Assembly: GCA_910584785.1 (NCBI GenBank)
Contig: CAJUDX010000024.1
Span: 1-42,476 of the forward strand
Length of the DNA: 42,476 nt
Reading direction: 5' to 3'
Origin: an uncultured Lachnospiraceae bacterium
GTDB taxonomy: Bacteria; Bacillota; Clostridia; Lachnospirales; Lachnospiraceae
Below the pieces are notes generated by a model. That model saw only the letters and a list, made by a program, of their open reading frames with translations. It was not told where the DNA came from and made no database searches. This document shows, in pieces, positions 8,155-17,071 of this stretch. Numbering within the stretch: the stretch's first letter is position 1; each line of letters opens with the position of its first letter. Both the position numbers and the translations under genes were made by a program.

Positions 8155-8835
8155 TTAATTATCTGTTTTTGTAGCCTGCTGGCTGTGAATGGTTTTATCT
8201 TCTGTATTTTCATTCCCCGCACCTTCTTTCATGCGTTTGATAACCTTTAACCGTGTAAACTCCTCACGCTCTTTTTCTTCCAGTGCGTTGGAAATATCCT
8301 TGGTTAATGTTTCGTAGGCAGGAATGGTAATGTTTTTCAGCGCATTTGCCCGCTTCTGGGTTTTTTTAATATTTGAGGCCAGGCGATAGGCAGAGTTTTC
8401 CACCATGGAAAGCTTGATGGTCAGCTCTTTCACCTTTTCAAACTTCATCCTTGCCTCATCCAGGGACTGGCGGGTATCGCCGAAGGCGTAGGTTGGCCTG
8501 AGAGAAGACGCGTCGTAGCGTACCAGAGGGATTTCCGTGCCCATAATACTTCTTGCCTTAATTGCAATGGAATCCTCCACGGGAACTGCCATGCCGATTT
8601 CCTGCACATAGCTGATGCCCAGTTCGATATTGGCAAGCTGCAATGCTTCATAAGCCTGGGTAAAGGTGGTATCAATTTCAGCCTGAATATCCTTGGCTTC
8701 ATCGATTAGGCCCATCAGCTCCCGAATCAGGATGTTTCTCTTTTTATCCATAAGGCCGTAGCCAAGCTTTGCCAGGGCAAGGGAGTTTTTGGCAAGAATC
8801 AGGTTTCCCTTGGTAGGGAAGGTATTTGGATTCAT
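8155..8835 (-). CDS. ntpD: V/A-type ATP synthase subunit D (central stalk)
   Basis: Subunit D is the rotating central axle of the V1/A1 head, linking ATP turnover in the A3B3 ring to the membrane ring. The 226-residue protein begins with the family motif PTKGNLILAKNSLALAKLGY (the T-K-xx-L-xxL-k-x-L-x-lA pattern). It is predicted to be two long helices forming a coiled coil (about 10-75 and 120-195), as expected. The C-terminal tail is polar and variable. Its ATG overlaps the subunit B stop codon (ATGA), so it is translationally coupled. It is the last gene of the operon. Confidence 0.95.
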   Translation of the reverse strand: MNPNTFPTKGNLILAKNSLALAKLGYGLMDKKRNILIRELMGLIDEAKDIQAEIDTTFTQAYEALQLANIELGISYVQEIGMAVPVEDSIAIKARSIMGTEIPLVRYDASSLRPTYAFGDTRQSLDEARMKFEKVKELTIKLSMVENSAYRLASNIKKTQKRANALKNITIPAYETLTKDISNALEEKEREEFTRLKVIKRMKEGAGNENTEDKTIHSQQATKTDN

Positions 8836-10220
8836 TCAGCTACCTCCGCGGGATGATAATACTGATCCAGGATCTTCGTATCCGCCCGGTCAAGCTCCTC
8901 TCTTGGAAGCATTCCCAAAAGCTCCCAGCCAATATCCAGTGTCTTTAATATACTCCGGTTATCCTGCAGATCCTGACCGACGAAGCGGCGCTCAAATTCT
9001 TTTCCAAAGGCCAGGTATTTTTTATCAATTGGGGACAGTTCATCCTCACCGATAACGGAAGCTAAGGCCCTTGCATCGCCCACCTTGGCGTAGCAGGAGA
9101 AGAGCTGATTGGCTACGTCCTGGTGATCTTCCCTGGTATAGCCCTTTCCGATGCCGTCCTTCATCAGACGGGAGAGGGAAGGCAGAACATTAATGGGCGG
9201 ATAGACGGATTGCCCGTGAAGCTCACGATCCAAAACAATCTGTCCCTCTGTAATGTAGCCGGTCAGATCAGGGATGGGGTGCGTAATATCGTCGTTGGGC
9301 ATGGTTAAAATCGGAATCTGTGTTACCGAACCCGGACATCCTGTGACAATGCCCGCGCGCTCATAAAGGGCGGCAAGCTCACTGTAGAGATAGCCCGGAA
9401 AGCCCTTACGGGAAGGAATCTCTCCCTTTGAGGAGGAAACCTCACGCATAGCCTCGGCAAAGGAAGTCATATCCGTAAGGATGACCAAAATATGCATTCC
9501 CTTTTCAAAGGCCAGGTATTCGGCTACGGTTAAGGCAACCTTGGGTGTAATCAGACGCTCAACTACAGGGTCGTTTGCCAGGTTGATAAACATAGCTACA
9601 TGATCCGAAACCCCGCTTTCTTCAAAGGTGCGGCGGAAGAAATCAGCAACATCATACTTTACCCCCATGGCGGCAAAGACAATGGCAAATTTCTCGTCGC
9701 TGCTGTCCCCAAGAGAGGCCTGCTGGACAATCTGCGCGGCAAGCTGGTCGTGGGGAAGACCGTTCCCGGAAAAGATGGGAAGCTTCTGTCCGCGGATTAG
9801 GGTGGTCAGCCCGTCAATGGCGGAAATTCCCGTGCGGATATAGTTTCTTGGGTATTCACGGCTTACCGGGTTTAATGGCTTTCCATTGACATCCAGCTTC
9901 TCATCCGAGGAGAGCACGCCCAGTCCGTCAATGGGCTGCCCAATGCCGTTAAAGGTGCGGCCCAGCATTTCTTCGGAAACGGCAATCTCCATGGGATGGC
10001 CCGTAAGCCGGGTGCGGGTGTTTTTTAAGGCCATACCGTCGGTTCCCTCAAAAACCTGGATCACGGCTTTGTCCTTATGAATCTCGATAATGCGGCCCAT
10101 CTTTTTCTGTGTGCCGTTTACGGTCATTTCTACAATTTCGTCATAAGCAGCGCCCTGAAGCCCCTCCAGAACCACCAGAGGACCGTTTATGCCGCTTAAA
10201 CCTAAATATTCAATAGCCAT
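8832..10220 (-). CDS. ntpB: V/A-type ATP synthase subunit B (regulatory nucleotide-binding subunit)
   Basis: This is the non-catalytic partner of subunit A in the A3B3 ring. The 462-residue protein shows the beta-barrel start (LSGINGPLVVLEG), the central RecA-like domain with the degenerate P-loop region LPIFSGNGLPHDQLAAQI that marks B subunits, the LVILTDMTSFAEAMREVS motif, and the C-terminal helical domain. Absence of a true GxxxxGKT loop separates it from subunit A and from F-type beta. An AAGGAGG site lies 7 nt before the ATG. It is 13 bp downstream of ntpA. Confidence 0.96.
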   Translation of the reverse strand: MAIEYLGLSGINGPLVVLEGLQGAAYDEIVEMTVNGTQKKMGRIIEIHKDKAVIQVFEGTDGMALKNTRTRLTGHPMEIAVSEEMLGRTFNGIGQPIDGLGVLSSDEKLDVNGKPLNPVSREYPRNYIRTGISAIDGLTTLIRGQKLPIFSGNGLPHDQLAAQIVQQASLGDSSDEKFAIVFAAMGVKYDVADFFRRTFEESGVSDHVAMFINLANDPVVERLITPKVALTVAEYLAFEKGMHILVILTDMTSFAEAMREVSSSKGEIPSRKGFPGYLYSELAALYERAGIVTGCPGSVTQIPILTMPNDDITHPIPDLTGYITEGQIVLDRELHGQSVYPPINVLPSLSRLMKDGIGKGYTREDHQDVANQLFSCYAKVGDARALASVIGEDELSPIDKKYLAFGKEFERRFVGQDLQDNRSILKTLDIGWELLGMLPREELDRADTKILDQYYHPAEVAE

Positions 10221-10233
10221 AATCGCTTCCTCC

Positions 10234-12027
10234 TTATGCGTTGCGTGCTAAAACATTGTCATAAAATTGATTTACCTTTTCCCGGTAGGCCTGGAATAAA
10301 TCCAGGCGGTCATTGGGGATGTCGTACTTGATGGTGGTAATCTGGTCGAAAATCGTATCCTCTTTCAGCACGGACATCGGCATACCCATGGAAATCAGCT
10401 CTCTGGATTTCTGGTACAGGTACAGGATAATCTCCATCATCATAAACTGCTTTTCCAGAGGAACACAGGTATCATCTTTGTGGAAGGCGTTCTGCTGTAA
10501 AAAGCCTACACGGATAACTCTGGCGATTTCCAGAATAAGTTTCTGGTCGTCGGGAAGAACATCGGCGCCGATAAGCTTTACAATCTCCATTAAGCTGCTT
10601 TCCTGGGTTAGCAGAGCCATAATCTGGCTGCGGAAGTCGATAAATTTTTTGTCAACGTAGTTCGTGTACCATGGCGACAGGTCGGAAAGATATTCCGAAT
10701 AGCTGGTCAGCCAGTTAATTGCCGGGAAATGTCTTGCATAGGCCAGGGATTTGTCAAGTCCCCAGAAGCAGCGGACGAAGCGCTTTGTGTTCTGCGTTAC
10801 CGGTTCAGAGAAGTCGCCGCCCTGAGGCGATACCGCGCCGATAATGGAAACCGAGCCTTCTGTCCCGTTTAAGTTCTGCATCATGCCTGCACGCTCATAA
10901 AAGGCAGAGAGGCGGGAGGCAAGGTAGGCCGGGAAGCCCTCTTCGGCGGGCATTTCCTCCAGACGCCCGGACAGCTCGCGCAGAGCCTCTGCCCAGCGGG
11001 AGGTTGAGTCCGCCATAATTGCCACATGGTAGCCCATATCCCGGTAGTATTCTGCCAGGGTAAGGCCGGAGTAAAGGCTTGCTTCACGGGCAGCAACCGG
11101 CATATTGGAGGTGTTGGCAATCAGGGCCGTCCGATCCATCAGCGGGTTTCCGCTTTTTGGGTCAATTAATTCGGAAAACTCCTCCAATACCTGGGTCATC
11201 TCGTTTCCGCGCTCGCCACAGCCGATGTAGATAATAATATCCGCGTCAGACCACTTGGCAATCTGGTGCTGGGTCATGGTCTTTCCGGTTCCAAAGCCGC
11301 CGGGAACCGCAGCTGTGCCGCCTTTAGCCAGGGGAAACAGCGTGTCTAGGATTCTCTGCCCGGTAATTAAGGGCTGTGCCGCCGGAAAACGTTTGGCTGT
11401 GGGCCGGGGAATACGAATGGGCCATTTCTGTGTCATGGTCAGTTCCTTCTTGGTTCCGTCGGGGAGGAGAAGGGTGAGCAGAGGGTCATTGATGGTGTAG
11501 TCGCCATCGGCAACGACCTCCAGTACCGTTCCCTCCATGTCGGGGGGAACCATAACCTTATGGACGATGGCTCTTGTTTCCTGTACCTCGGCGATAATGG
11601 TTCCGGGAAGGAGCTGGCTGTCCTTTTTTGCCATGATGCGGACAGGCCATTTTCTTTCCGTGTCCAAGGAATCGACATGGACGCCGCGGCTGATATAGGC
11701 CCCGCCGGATTTTGCAATTTCGCTTAATGGCCGTTCGATTCCGTCAAAAATATTATTTAAAATTCCGGGAGCCAGGGTAACGGATACTGGTGCGCCTGTT
11801 CCGTAAACCAGCTCGCCGGGGCGTATACCGCTGGTTTCCTCGTAAACCTGAATGGTCGTCCGGTTGGATGCCAGACCGATAACCTCGCCGACCAGGTTTT
11901 CTTTTCCGACATAGACCATTTCATTCATCTGAAAGCCGGGATCACCCTCTAAGGTGATAACCGGGCCGTTAATGCCAAAGATAACGCCGGTTTTTGGCTG
12001 CGTAGTGGACTGCGTATTGCTAATCAT
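10234..12027 (-). CDS. ntpA: V/A-type ATP synthase subunit A (catalytic)
   Basis: This is the catalytic ATPase subunit. It has an N-terminal barrel (about 12-80), the 'non-homologous' insertion (about 110-200, with HVDSLDTERKWPV and VPPDMEGTVLEV) that distinguishes V/A-type A subunits from F-type beta, a Walker A GGFGTGKT (about 243-250) and the GERGNEM and MADSTSRWAEALRE motifs. Its C-terminal region is helical. The length of 597 residues is normal. The reading frame can start at a GTG at 12033, but the ATG at 12027 has better spacing (8 nt) from AGGAGG and overlaps the end of ntpE by 8 bp. Confidence 0.96.
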   Translation of the reverse strand: MISNTQSTTQPKTGVIFGINGPVITLEGDPGFQMNEMVYVGKENLVGEVIGLASNRTTIQVYEETSGIRPGELVYGTGAPVSVTLAPGILNNIFDGIERPLSEIAKSGGAYISRGVHVDSLDTERKWPVRIMAKKDSQLLPGTIIAEVQETRAIVHKVMVPPDMEGTVLEVVADGDYTINDPLLTLLLPDGTKKELTMTQKWPIRIPRPTAKRFPAAQPLITGQRILDTLFPLAKGGTAAVPGGFGTGKTMTQHQIAKWSDADIIIYIGCGERGNEMTQVLEEFSELIDPKSGNPLMDRTALIANTSNMPVAAREASLYSGLTLAEYYRDMGYHVAIMADSTSRWAEALRELSGRLEEMPAEEGFPAYLASRLSAFYERAGMMQNLNGTEGSVSIIGAVSPQGGDFSEPVTQNTKRFVRCFWGLDKSLAYARHFPAINWLTSYSEYLSDLSPWYTNYVDKKFIDFRSQIMALLTQESSLMEIVKLIGADVLPDDQKLILEIARVIRVGFLQQNAFHKDDTCVPLEKQFMMMEIILYLYQKSRELISMGMPMSVLKEDTIFDQITTIKYDIPNDRLDLFQAYREKVNQFYDNVLARNA

Positions 12028-12619
12028 GGGCACTGCCTCCTAATTCAAAACGGAAAGTTTCTTTTGCCTCCGCAAGCTTGGTATCGAAGGACTGATCAAT
12101 TAAGATATGCCGGGAGGGGATAAATGCCCGGATGCCTCCGCCTAAGGATTCCTGGCTGACTTCGATTTCCATGGTTGCCTTCTGTACAAGCTGTGAGAGC
12201 TTATCTGCATCTGCCGGGTCAAGGTAGACCACCAGCCTTTCTTCGCCGGCAAAGTCTGCGGCCTCCTGTACCTGCTTTTTTAACAGCTCGGTGTACTTTG
12301 GTGTTTGGCGGTAGCAGTCAAGAAGTTCCTGAACTTCGGCAAATAATTTTTCCTTCAGCTCATCATGGCGGCGGCTGAGCCTGCGCTTAATATTCATCTG
12401 TCCCAGTGCCAGATCCTTATTCATCTTGCGCTGAAGTTTTTCCTTTTCCCCCTGCACCTGCAGATGAGCGGCACGGGAGGCTTCCCGCTTATGCTCTTCC
12501 AGATTTTTTTCCAGGGAGGAGGAGTATTGTTTAAGAAGATGGTCACTTTTTCCCTGTGCATCTTCCATACAAATCGTTAGAAAATATTGTAACTTATCAT
12601 CCGTGGTCAAATCGATCAC
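12020..12619 (-). CDS. ntpE: V/A-type ATP synthase subunit E (peripheral stalk)
   Basis: Subunit E pairs with the G/H-type coiled-coil subunit to form the stator that holds the A3B3 head. The 199-residue protein has a charged, helical N-terminal half (about 15-105, rich in Lys/Glu/Arg heptads) and a globular C-terminal half with the family-like GGGIRAFIPSRHILIDQSFDTKL segment. The length is typical. The assigned start is a GTG with only a weak GCAGG upstream; a TTG three codons later is an alternative. It overlaps ntpA and follows subunit F by 10 bp. Confidence 0.9.
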   Translation of the reverse strand: MIDLTTDDKLQYFLTICMEDAQGKSDHLLKQYSSSLEKNLEEHKREASRAAHLQVQGEKEKLQRKMNKDLALGQMNIKRRLSRRHDELKEKLFAEVQELLDCYRQTPKYTELLKKQVQEAADFAGEERLVVYLDPADADKLSQLVQKATMEIEVSQESLGGGIRAFIPSRHILIDQSFDTKLAEAKETFRFELGGSAHD

Positions 12620-12629
12620 CTGCTTTCTG

Positions 12630-12938
12630 TTATAGCTTTAATCCAATGGCTTCATTTACATAGGAAGTGATAAAGTTTGGCTTGCGACCGGTTCCGTGGC
12701 GGTCGGGAATTTCGACAATCAGAGGAAATTTCCGGCCCAGCTTTACCTGGTCGATAATTTCTGGAAACTCCCGTCCGAATTTTTCTGTCAGCAGCAAAAT
12801 CCCAATCTCCTTATCGGTCAACGCTTTATCCAGCGCTTCCTTTAATTCATTTCGCTCATGAACGACAGATCCTTCCACACCGGCCAGGCGCATCCCGGTC
12901 AGAGTGTCCACATTGTCGCTGATCAGATACATTTTCAT
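12630..12938 (-). CDS. ntpG: V/A-type ATP synthase subunit F (NtpG of Enterococcus)
   Basis: This small central-stalk subunit binds subunit D and tunes ATPase activity. The 102-residue protein matches the family: MKMYLISDNVDTLTGMRLAGVEG at the N-terminus (a Rossmann-like start with D8/D11 and the G-RLAG motif), ALTDKEIGILLLTEKF in the middle, and PLIVEIPDRHG, typical of the last strand. No clear ribosome site precedes the ATG, which lies 4 bp after the ntpK stop, so reinitiation is likely. Confidence 0.93.
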   Translation of the reverse strand: MKMYLISDNVDTLTGMRLAGVEGSVVHERNELKEALDKALTDKEIGILLLTEKFGREFPEIIDQVKLGRKFPLIVEIPDRHGTGRKPNFITSYVNEAIGLKL

Positions 12939-12942
12939 CGAA

Positions 12943-13368
12943 TTAAAGACGACCGATAATCATAAAGGAAATGATTAATCCGTAAAGACAAACACCTTCA
13001 GCCAAGCCAACGAAGATTAAAGATTTACCAAGGATGGAGCCGTCCTCACTGATGGCGCCAAGAGCAGCAGAGGCAGCAGCAGAAACCGCGATACCGCCGC
13101 CGATACAGGCTAAACCGGTGGAAAGGGCAGCAGCTAAACAAATCATTCCGGCAGCAGGGTTTGCGGTAGCAGCAGTTTCTTCGGCAGCAAAGGCATTTCC
13201 GGTAAAGAATAATGCACTGCACACAAGCATAGTGCCAAAGAACAGGAAGGAGTTAATCGCCAGGGCCTTTTTATAGCGCCCGCGGGACTTTTCACCGGCA
13301 GCAAATGCGCCGAAGGGAACCAGGATGCTGAGAATAAATGCCAGGGTTAATAATAATTTTACGATCAT
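12943..13368 (-). CDS. ntpK: V/A-type ATP synthase subunit K (membrane rotor ring)
   Basis: This is the proteolipid that forms the ion-carrying ring. The 141-residue protein has four hydrophobic segments: a first hairpin (about 3-25 and 36-60) without an acidic residue and a second hairpin (about 72-98 and 112-138) with the ion-binding Glu in GLAEGVCLYG. This is a duplicated hairpin with one carboxylate, as in Enterococcus NtpK. The Gln that helps bind sodium in well-studied sodium rings is not visible in the third helix (AAALSTGLACIGGGIA), so the coupling ion may be the proton, but this is weak inference. The ATG follows an AAGGAG site. Confidence 0.93.
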   Translation of the reverse strand: MIVKLLLTLAFILSILVPFGAFAAGEKSRGRYKKALAINSFLFFGTMLVCSALFFTGNAFAAEETAATANPAAGMICLAAALSTGLACIGGGIAVSAAASAALGAISEDGSILGKSLIFVGLAEGVCLYGLIISFMIIGRL

Positions 13369-13496
13369 TGTTTTTTTCTCCTTTTCTTAAACTTTTTCTT
13401 TTTACCTTTTTTCTTTACTATTATTTAATAGCATAAGGATGCTTTACATTGAAGCTATCCTGAATCATGTTCTTTTAATTAATATAGATACTTGCT

Positions 13497-15416
13497 TTAC
13501 TTAATCCCGTAAGCCTTAAAGGGGCGTCCTGTTCCGCGGTAGAAGCGGCTGAACAGCTCGTAGTACTCCAGACGAAGTACCTGGATGCCGACGATTAAGC
13601 CCTCCATTCCACAGACAAAGAGGTTTCCGAGAACCACGACAAGCCAGTTGACAGACCCAGATTCATAGCCGGCAAGCATCAGCACGACTTCCATCATAGC
13701 GGCATGGCTCACGGCAAAGGCTCCTACACGAACAAAGGAAACCGTGTTGGAAAAATAGCTTAACAGTAATTCAAAGAGTTCAAAAAAGCCCTGGATAAAG
13801 AACATCCCTTTTCCGCCTTCGATATGGGCCCCCTTTTTTTCCACCATGGAGGTTAAAGGCTCTTTGAAAAAGATAAGCAGCAGGGGCAGGCCGAACATTA
13901 CCGCCATGAAAATACCAGCCGGCAGGGGCTTTCCGGTCATAAACAGCACTATCACCACAATCAGGGAAAGGTAGAATACCAGTCCGGCAGCGCCGTTGGT
14001 ATCGAACCAGATTTTTTCTGTATCATGTGTGCGCAGGCTGTTAATCATATTAAAGATCATTGTCAGGACGATGATGCCCATGCCCAGGGCTACGGTAATT
14101 ACAAACACCGTATTTAACCGCCCGATAAACGGCAGGGTGGTCATGGCCTGACCCGGACGCATCCACACTGCCTCGATAATATCTTCAAAACCAAAGATAC
14201 TGCCGAAGAAGAAGCCGAAAATCGTTGAGAAGAATCCGCAGCAGCTGACAATAGCGGCAAGACTTATTTTCTTTGTCCGGTATAAAAGCCATCCGCCAAT
14301 CAGCAGGCATAAGCCCTGCCCTACATCGCCGAACATAAAGCCGAAGAGGAAGGAATAGGTCAGACCGATTAAAATGGTAGGGTCAAACTCGTGGTAGTCC
14401 GGCAGGCCGTACATCTGGACAAAAAGTTCAAAGGGTTTAAACAGCCTGGGATTGGAGAGTTTGGTCGGCGGCTTGGTTTGGATGTCGCTTGGCTTTTCTT
14501 CCAGGTTTAAGAATAAATCCCGTTCAGGTTCCATTTCCCTTTGCAGAGAGAGAGCCTCCTTCTCTGTCATCCAGCCGCAGAGGATAAAGAAGGTATGGCT
14601 TCTGCGGCTGGTACAGGCGGCAAGTTTGCGCACATCGAAGTTGCTGGTGTAGCGTTCAAGTTTCTTGCAGGCACTTGCCAGATCCTCTTTCTTTGCTTCA
14701 AGAGCAGCTCGAATTTCCCGGTTCAGCTTTTCAACCGCAGCATCCGCCTCAGCAAGCTGTTCCTGCAACAGGCGTGAAGCCTCAGTGGGCGTACCCTGGT
14801 ATTCATGGGTGAGGAAGAGGCGCTCAAAATGCATAGAAGAGTAGATGGCATCAATTCTGCTGGCTACCGGAGCCGGAACAAAATAAACCAGCCAGACATA
14901 GGTATCATCTTCCTGGCATTTAAACATAATCGAGTCAATATTGTCACAGACAAAGGTTTCCACATAGGAGAAATATTCCTTCGCCACACGTCCGAAGCGG
15001 AATTTCATGGACTTAAACTGCATAATCTGGGCAATATCATAGTTCAGCCCGATAAACGGTGAAACCTGGTTCAGTGAGGAAACATACACCTCACGCTGTT
15101 TTTCCCATTCCTCCTTCTGGCTGCTGAGTTCGGTCAGCGTGGTTTCCAGGGAATGAACCGTTTCCAGGGCCTGGTCAATCGAAATATCCCTGATCGGCAG
15201 ATCCGAAAGGGCAAGCTGCTCCATCAGCTCGGCTGCCTTCCGGTATTCGCGGATGTAGGGATTGACCTCGGCGAACGGTCGCAGTTCACTGACTGTTTTT
15301 AACTGGGAGAGGGCATTTTCCAGGTGAATTTCGTATTTGGAGAGATAAGTATCTACTACCCGGTCAATGTCCTCTCTTGGGCCAGTGAGTGTTAAGAATT
15401 TCATCTTTTCAATCAC
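13497..15416 (-). CDS. ntpI: V/A-type ATP synthase subunit I (membrane stator, a-subunit homologue)
   Basis: This is the large stator subunit that forms the ion half-channels next to the K ring. The 639-residue protein has a cytoplasmic N-terminal arm (about 1-340) with helical coiled-coil regions and a membrane half with seven to eight segments. Landmarks are the PTKLSNPRLFKPFELFVQMYG region, the GLTYSFLFGFMFGDVGQGL helix, and the late helix with FVRVGAFAVSHAAM, whose Arg is the family's key channel residue. The C-terminus has the family-typical GLIVGIQVLRLEYYELFSRFY. A 128-bp AT-rich gap separates it from ntpK. Confidence 0.95.
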   Translation of the reverse strand: MIEKMKFLTLTGPREDIDRVVDTYLSKYEIHLENALSQLKTVSELRPFAEVNPYIREYRKAAELMEQLALSDLPIRDISIDQALETVHSLETTLTELSSQKEEWEKQREVYVSSLNQVSPFIGLNYDIAQIMQFKSMKFRFGRVAKEYFSYVETFVCDNIDSIMFKCQEDDTYVWLVYFVPAPVASRIDAIYSSMHFERLFLTHEYQGTPTEASRLLQEQLAEADAAVEKLNREIRAALEAKKEDLASACKKLERYTSNFDVRKLAACTSRRSHTFFILCGWMTEKEALSLQREMEPERDLFLNLEEKPSDIQTKPPTKLSNPRLFKPFELFVQMYGLPDYHEFDPTILIGLTYSFLFGFMFGDVGQGLCLLIGGWLLYRTKKISLAAIVSCCGFFSTIFGFFFGSIFGFEDIIEAVWMRPGQAMTTLPFIGRLNTVFVITVALGMGIIVLTMIFNMINSLRTHDTEKIWFDTNGAAGLVFYLSLIVVIVLFMTGKPLPAGIFMAVMFGLPLLLIFFKEPLTSMVEKKGAHIEGGKGMFFIQGFFELFELLLSYFSNTVSFVRVGAFAVSHAAMMEVVLMLAGYESGSVNWLVVVLGNLFVCGMEGLIVGIQVLRLEYYELFSRFYRGTGRPFKAYGIK

Positions 15417-15431
15417 AGAAAAGTACCCCCT

Positions 15432-16481
15432 TTACATGACATTTTCTAAACGGTTTAAGATTTGCTGTTGCCCTAAGCCGTATCGAATACTTTCAATAAT
15501 AGTAATAATCCGGTGAATTTCCAGTTCCTTAAAATACAGATAAGAATTAAGGGAGGCCACCGAGTATGGCTCATGCAGAGCCGTTAAATGGTGAATCCGC
15601 GCAAGCACCTGGAGGCTCAGTTTCTCCGGGTTCGGCTGCTCTTCTAAATTTGCAAGGTTGAGCGCCCCGTAGCGGGTTGTTTTTAACAGCGAAAAAAATT
15701 CTTCCAGAGAAGCACAGGAAGCAAGCTTTTTAATCTGTTCCGGCTTTAAATGCCAGGAAACCGGAATAAGCAGGGCCATGATTTCCTCCGGCGTCATGGA
15801 ATAATAGCGGAGGCAGCGGTAAATCCACTGAATATTAAGCATATCCAGGCGACTTCCGAAGCACTGCGTAATCATCTGCTGTTCCTTCCCCTTTAGTTGC
15901 TTGTTTTTCATTCGCCACATGGTCTTAAAATACAGGAAATCCAAATGCATCTCATAATCAAAGATGGTTAGCTTTTCCTGGAGATTCAGCTGCATCAGCA
16001 GGGCATAGTAGGGTGTGCCGGAAAGGTTTGCCGTAAATTCGGCAAGGTTTTTTGAGGCCGTCAGCTTAATCATATCCAGCCGGGAATGTCGTTCAAAAAA
16101 TTCCTGGAAATGATACAGCCTGAGCGTCATAGGCTGTCTGCCGATAATACTTCTGAGGCAGCGCTTTAAAATAGAAATTTCATAATGCATAAAATAAAGG
16201 TCTAAAAATTTCCTCTGGGACAGATTGGAAAACCGGTAGAGCTTAGAAAAATCACGGTATTCTGCCTGTAAAAGAAGCTCTTCAATATCTGACCTGTGCA
16301 TCTGCCCTGTTTCAGCCTGTGTAAAAATATACTGATAGGAGGGCTGTTTTTTCAGGTACTCCACAGAGCCGGCAACCGAGTCCAGCGCAGCCATTTCCCT
16401 GTATTGGCTGTCTTTTAATAAATTCTGCTTCATGGCCTTTATTTTTGTGGTAAGTCCACTGTAGCTAAAAAGGCTTCCCAT
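15432..16481 (-). CDS. ntpC: V/A-type ATP synthase subunit C (d-type adaptor)
   Basis: Subunit C is the socket-like adaptor between the central stalk and the membrane ring (the eukaryotic subunit d homologue). The 349-residue protein is all-helical and soluble, with weak overall conservation. Supporting marks are the N-terminal SLFSYSGLTTKIKAMKQNLL, the FMHYEISILKRCLR segment, the QWIYRCLRYYSMTPEEI segment (W-x-yR-x-ryy is a family pattern) and the C-terminal NSYLYFKELEIHRIITIIESIRYGL (family pattern YlyxKexEirni..i.e..ryG). It lies 4 bp after the coiled-coil subunit and 15 bp before ntpI. Confidence 0.92.
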   Translation of the reverse strand: MGSLFSYSGLTTKIKAMKQNLLKDSQYREMAALDSVAGSVEYLKKQPSYQYIFTQAETGQMHRSDIEELLLQAEYRDFSKLYRFSNLSQRKFLDLYFMHYEISILKRCLRSIIGRQPMTLRLYHFQEFFERHSRLDMIKLTASKNLAEFTANLSGTPYYALLMQLNLQEKLTIFDYEMHLDFLYFKTMWRMKNKQLKGKEQQMITQCFGSRLDMLNIQWIYRCLRYYSMTPEEIMALLIPVSWHLKPEQIKKLASCASLEEFFSLLKTTRYGALNLANLEEQPNPEKLSLQVLARIHHLTALHEPYSVASLNSYLYFKELEIHRIITIIESIRYGLGQQQILNRLENVM

Positions 16482-16485
16482 GGTA

Positions 16486-16797
16486 TTACTCCTTTATCAT
16501 GTCCTGGAAGATGTTTGTGGCAAGAATGGTATGGTTTGCTTCATAAACCTGCGAAAGGTGCTCTAAAAGCTTTTCCCCTCCGCTTTCCTGTTTTGCCAGC
16601 TGTCGGTGCAGTTCCTCTTCCATAGAGAGATTCAGCTGTTTAATTTGTTTCGTGGTGGATTCTTCCAGTTCCCGGTCAAAGGAAGCTGTTTTTTCGTGAA
16701 TCTGGGCAGTGAAGGAAGATTTCTGTTCATTCATCTCTTCCATCACAGAAGCAGCGGCAGCTTCAATTTCAGATATTTTTTTAATCAGCTTATCCAC
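16486..16797 (-). CDS. ntpF: V/A-type ATP synthase G/H-like coiled-coil subunit (NtpF-type)
   Basis: This is the peripheral-stalk partner of subunit E. The 103-residue protein is a charged helix with no cysteine or proline and heptad-like spacing from about residue 5 to 85, as expected for this weakly conserved subunit. I chose a GTG start at 16797 because AAGGAGG ends 7 nt before it; the upstream ATG frame would add 16 residues encoded across the ribosome site itself. It is the first gene of the ATPase operon. The identification rests mainly on position and coiled-coil character. Confidence 0.8.
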   Translation of the reverse strand: MDKLIKKISEIEAAAASVMEEMNEQKSSFTAQIHEKTASFDRELEESTTKQIKQLNLSMEEELHRQLAKQESGGEKLLEHLSQVYEANHTILATNIFQDMIKE

Positions 16798-16943
16798 AAG
16801 GGTTCCTCCTTTTCTTCTTCTATTTTCCCTCCTTATCATATACAAGATTTGTCAAAAAAGCCAGCACAAAAATGACAAGATTGTGTTAAAATTGAAAAAT
16901 AATTTAGTGAAAAGTTGATATTGTTAAGAAATGATTAAGAATA

Positions 16944-16977
16944 AAAAACAGCAGGCGCGAAAAAACCTGCTGTTTTT
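16944..16977 (-). terminator. Terminator after the SH3-domain gene (possibly bidirectional)
   Basis: A 12-bp stem (AAAAACAGCAGG / CCTGCTGTTTTT) with a 10-nt loop and T-runs on both outer arms lies 95 bp downstream of the minus-strand gene that ends at 17072 and upstream of the ATPase operon. I could not identify a convincing ATPase promoter in 16798-16943. Confidence 0.8.
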
Positions 16978-17071
16978 AATAAACTTGTTGTAAAAATAAG
17001 TGCTTGACGTGAATATAAACCGCCAGAGAATAGTGTGACTTATTTATCATTTAGGCTCTTATGATGTGTAG

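Noticed and set aside
8832..12027. F-type ATP synthase alpha/beta genes
   Set aside because: The A subunit carries the V/A-specific insertion, the B subunit has a degenerate P-loop, and subunits D, E, F, I, K and C follow the V/A pattern.
16846..16943. ATPase operon promoter from TTGACA on the minus strand near 16858
   Set aside because: The nearby TATGAT-like box is far too close to the TTGACA and other spacings give poor -10 boxes, so I did not call it.
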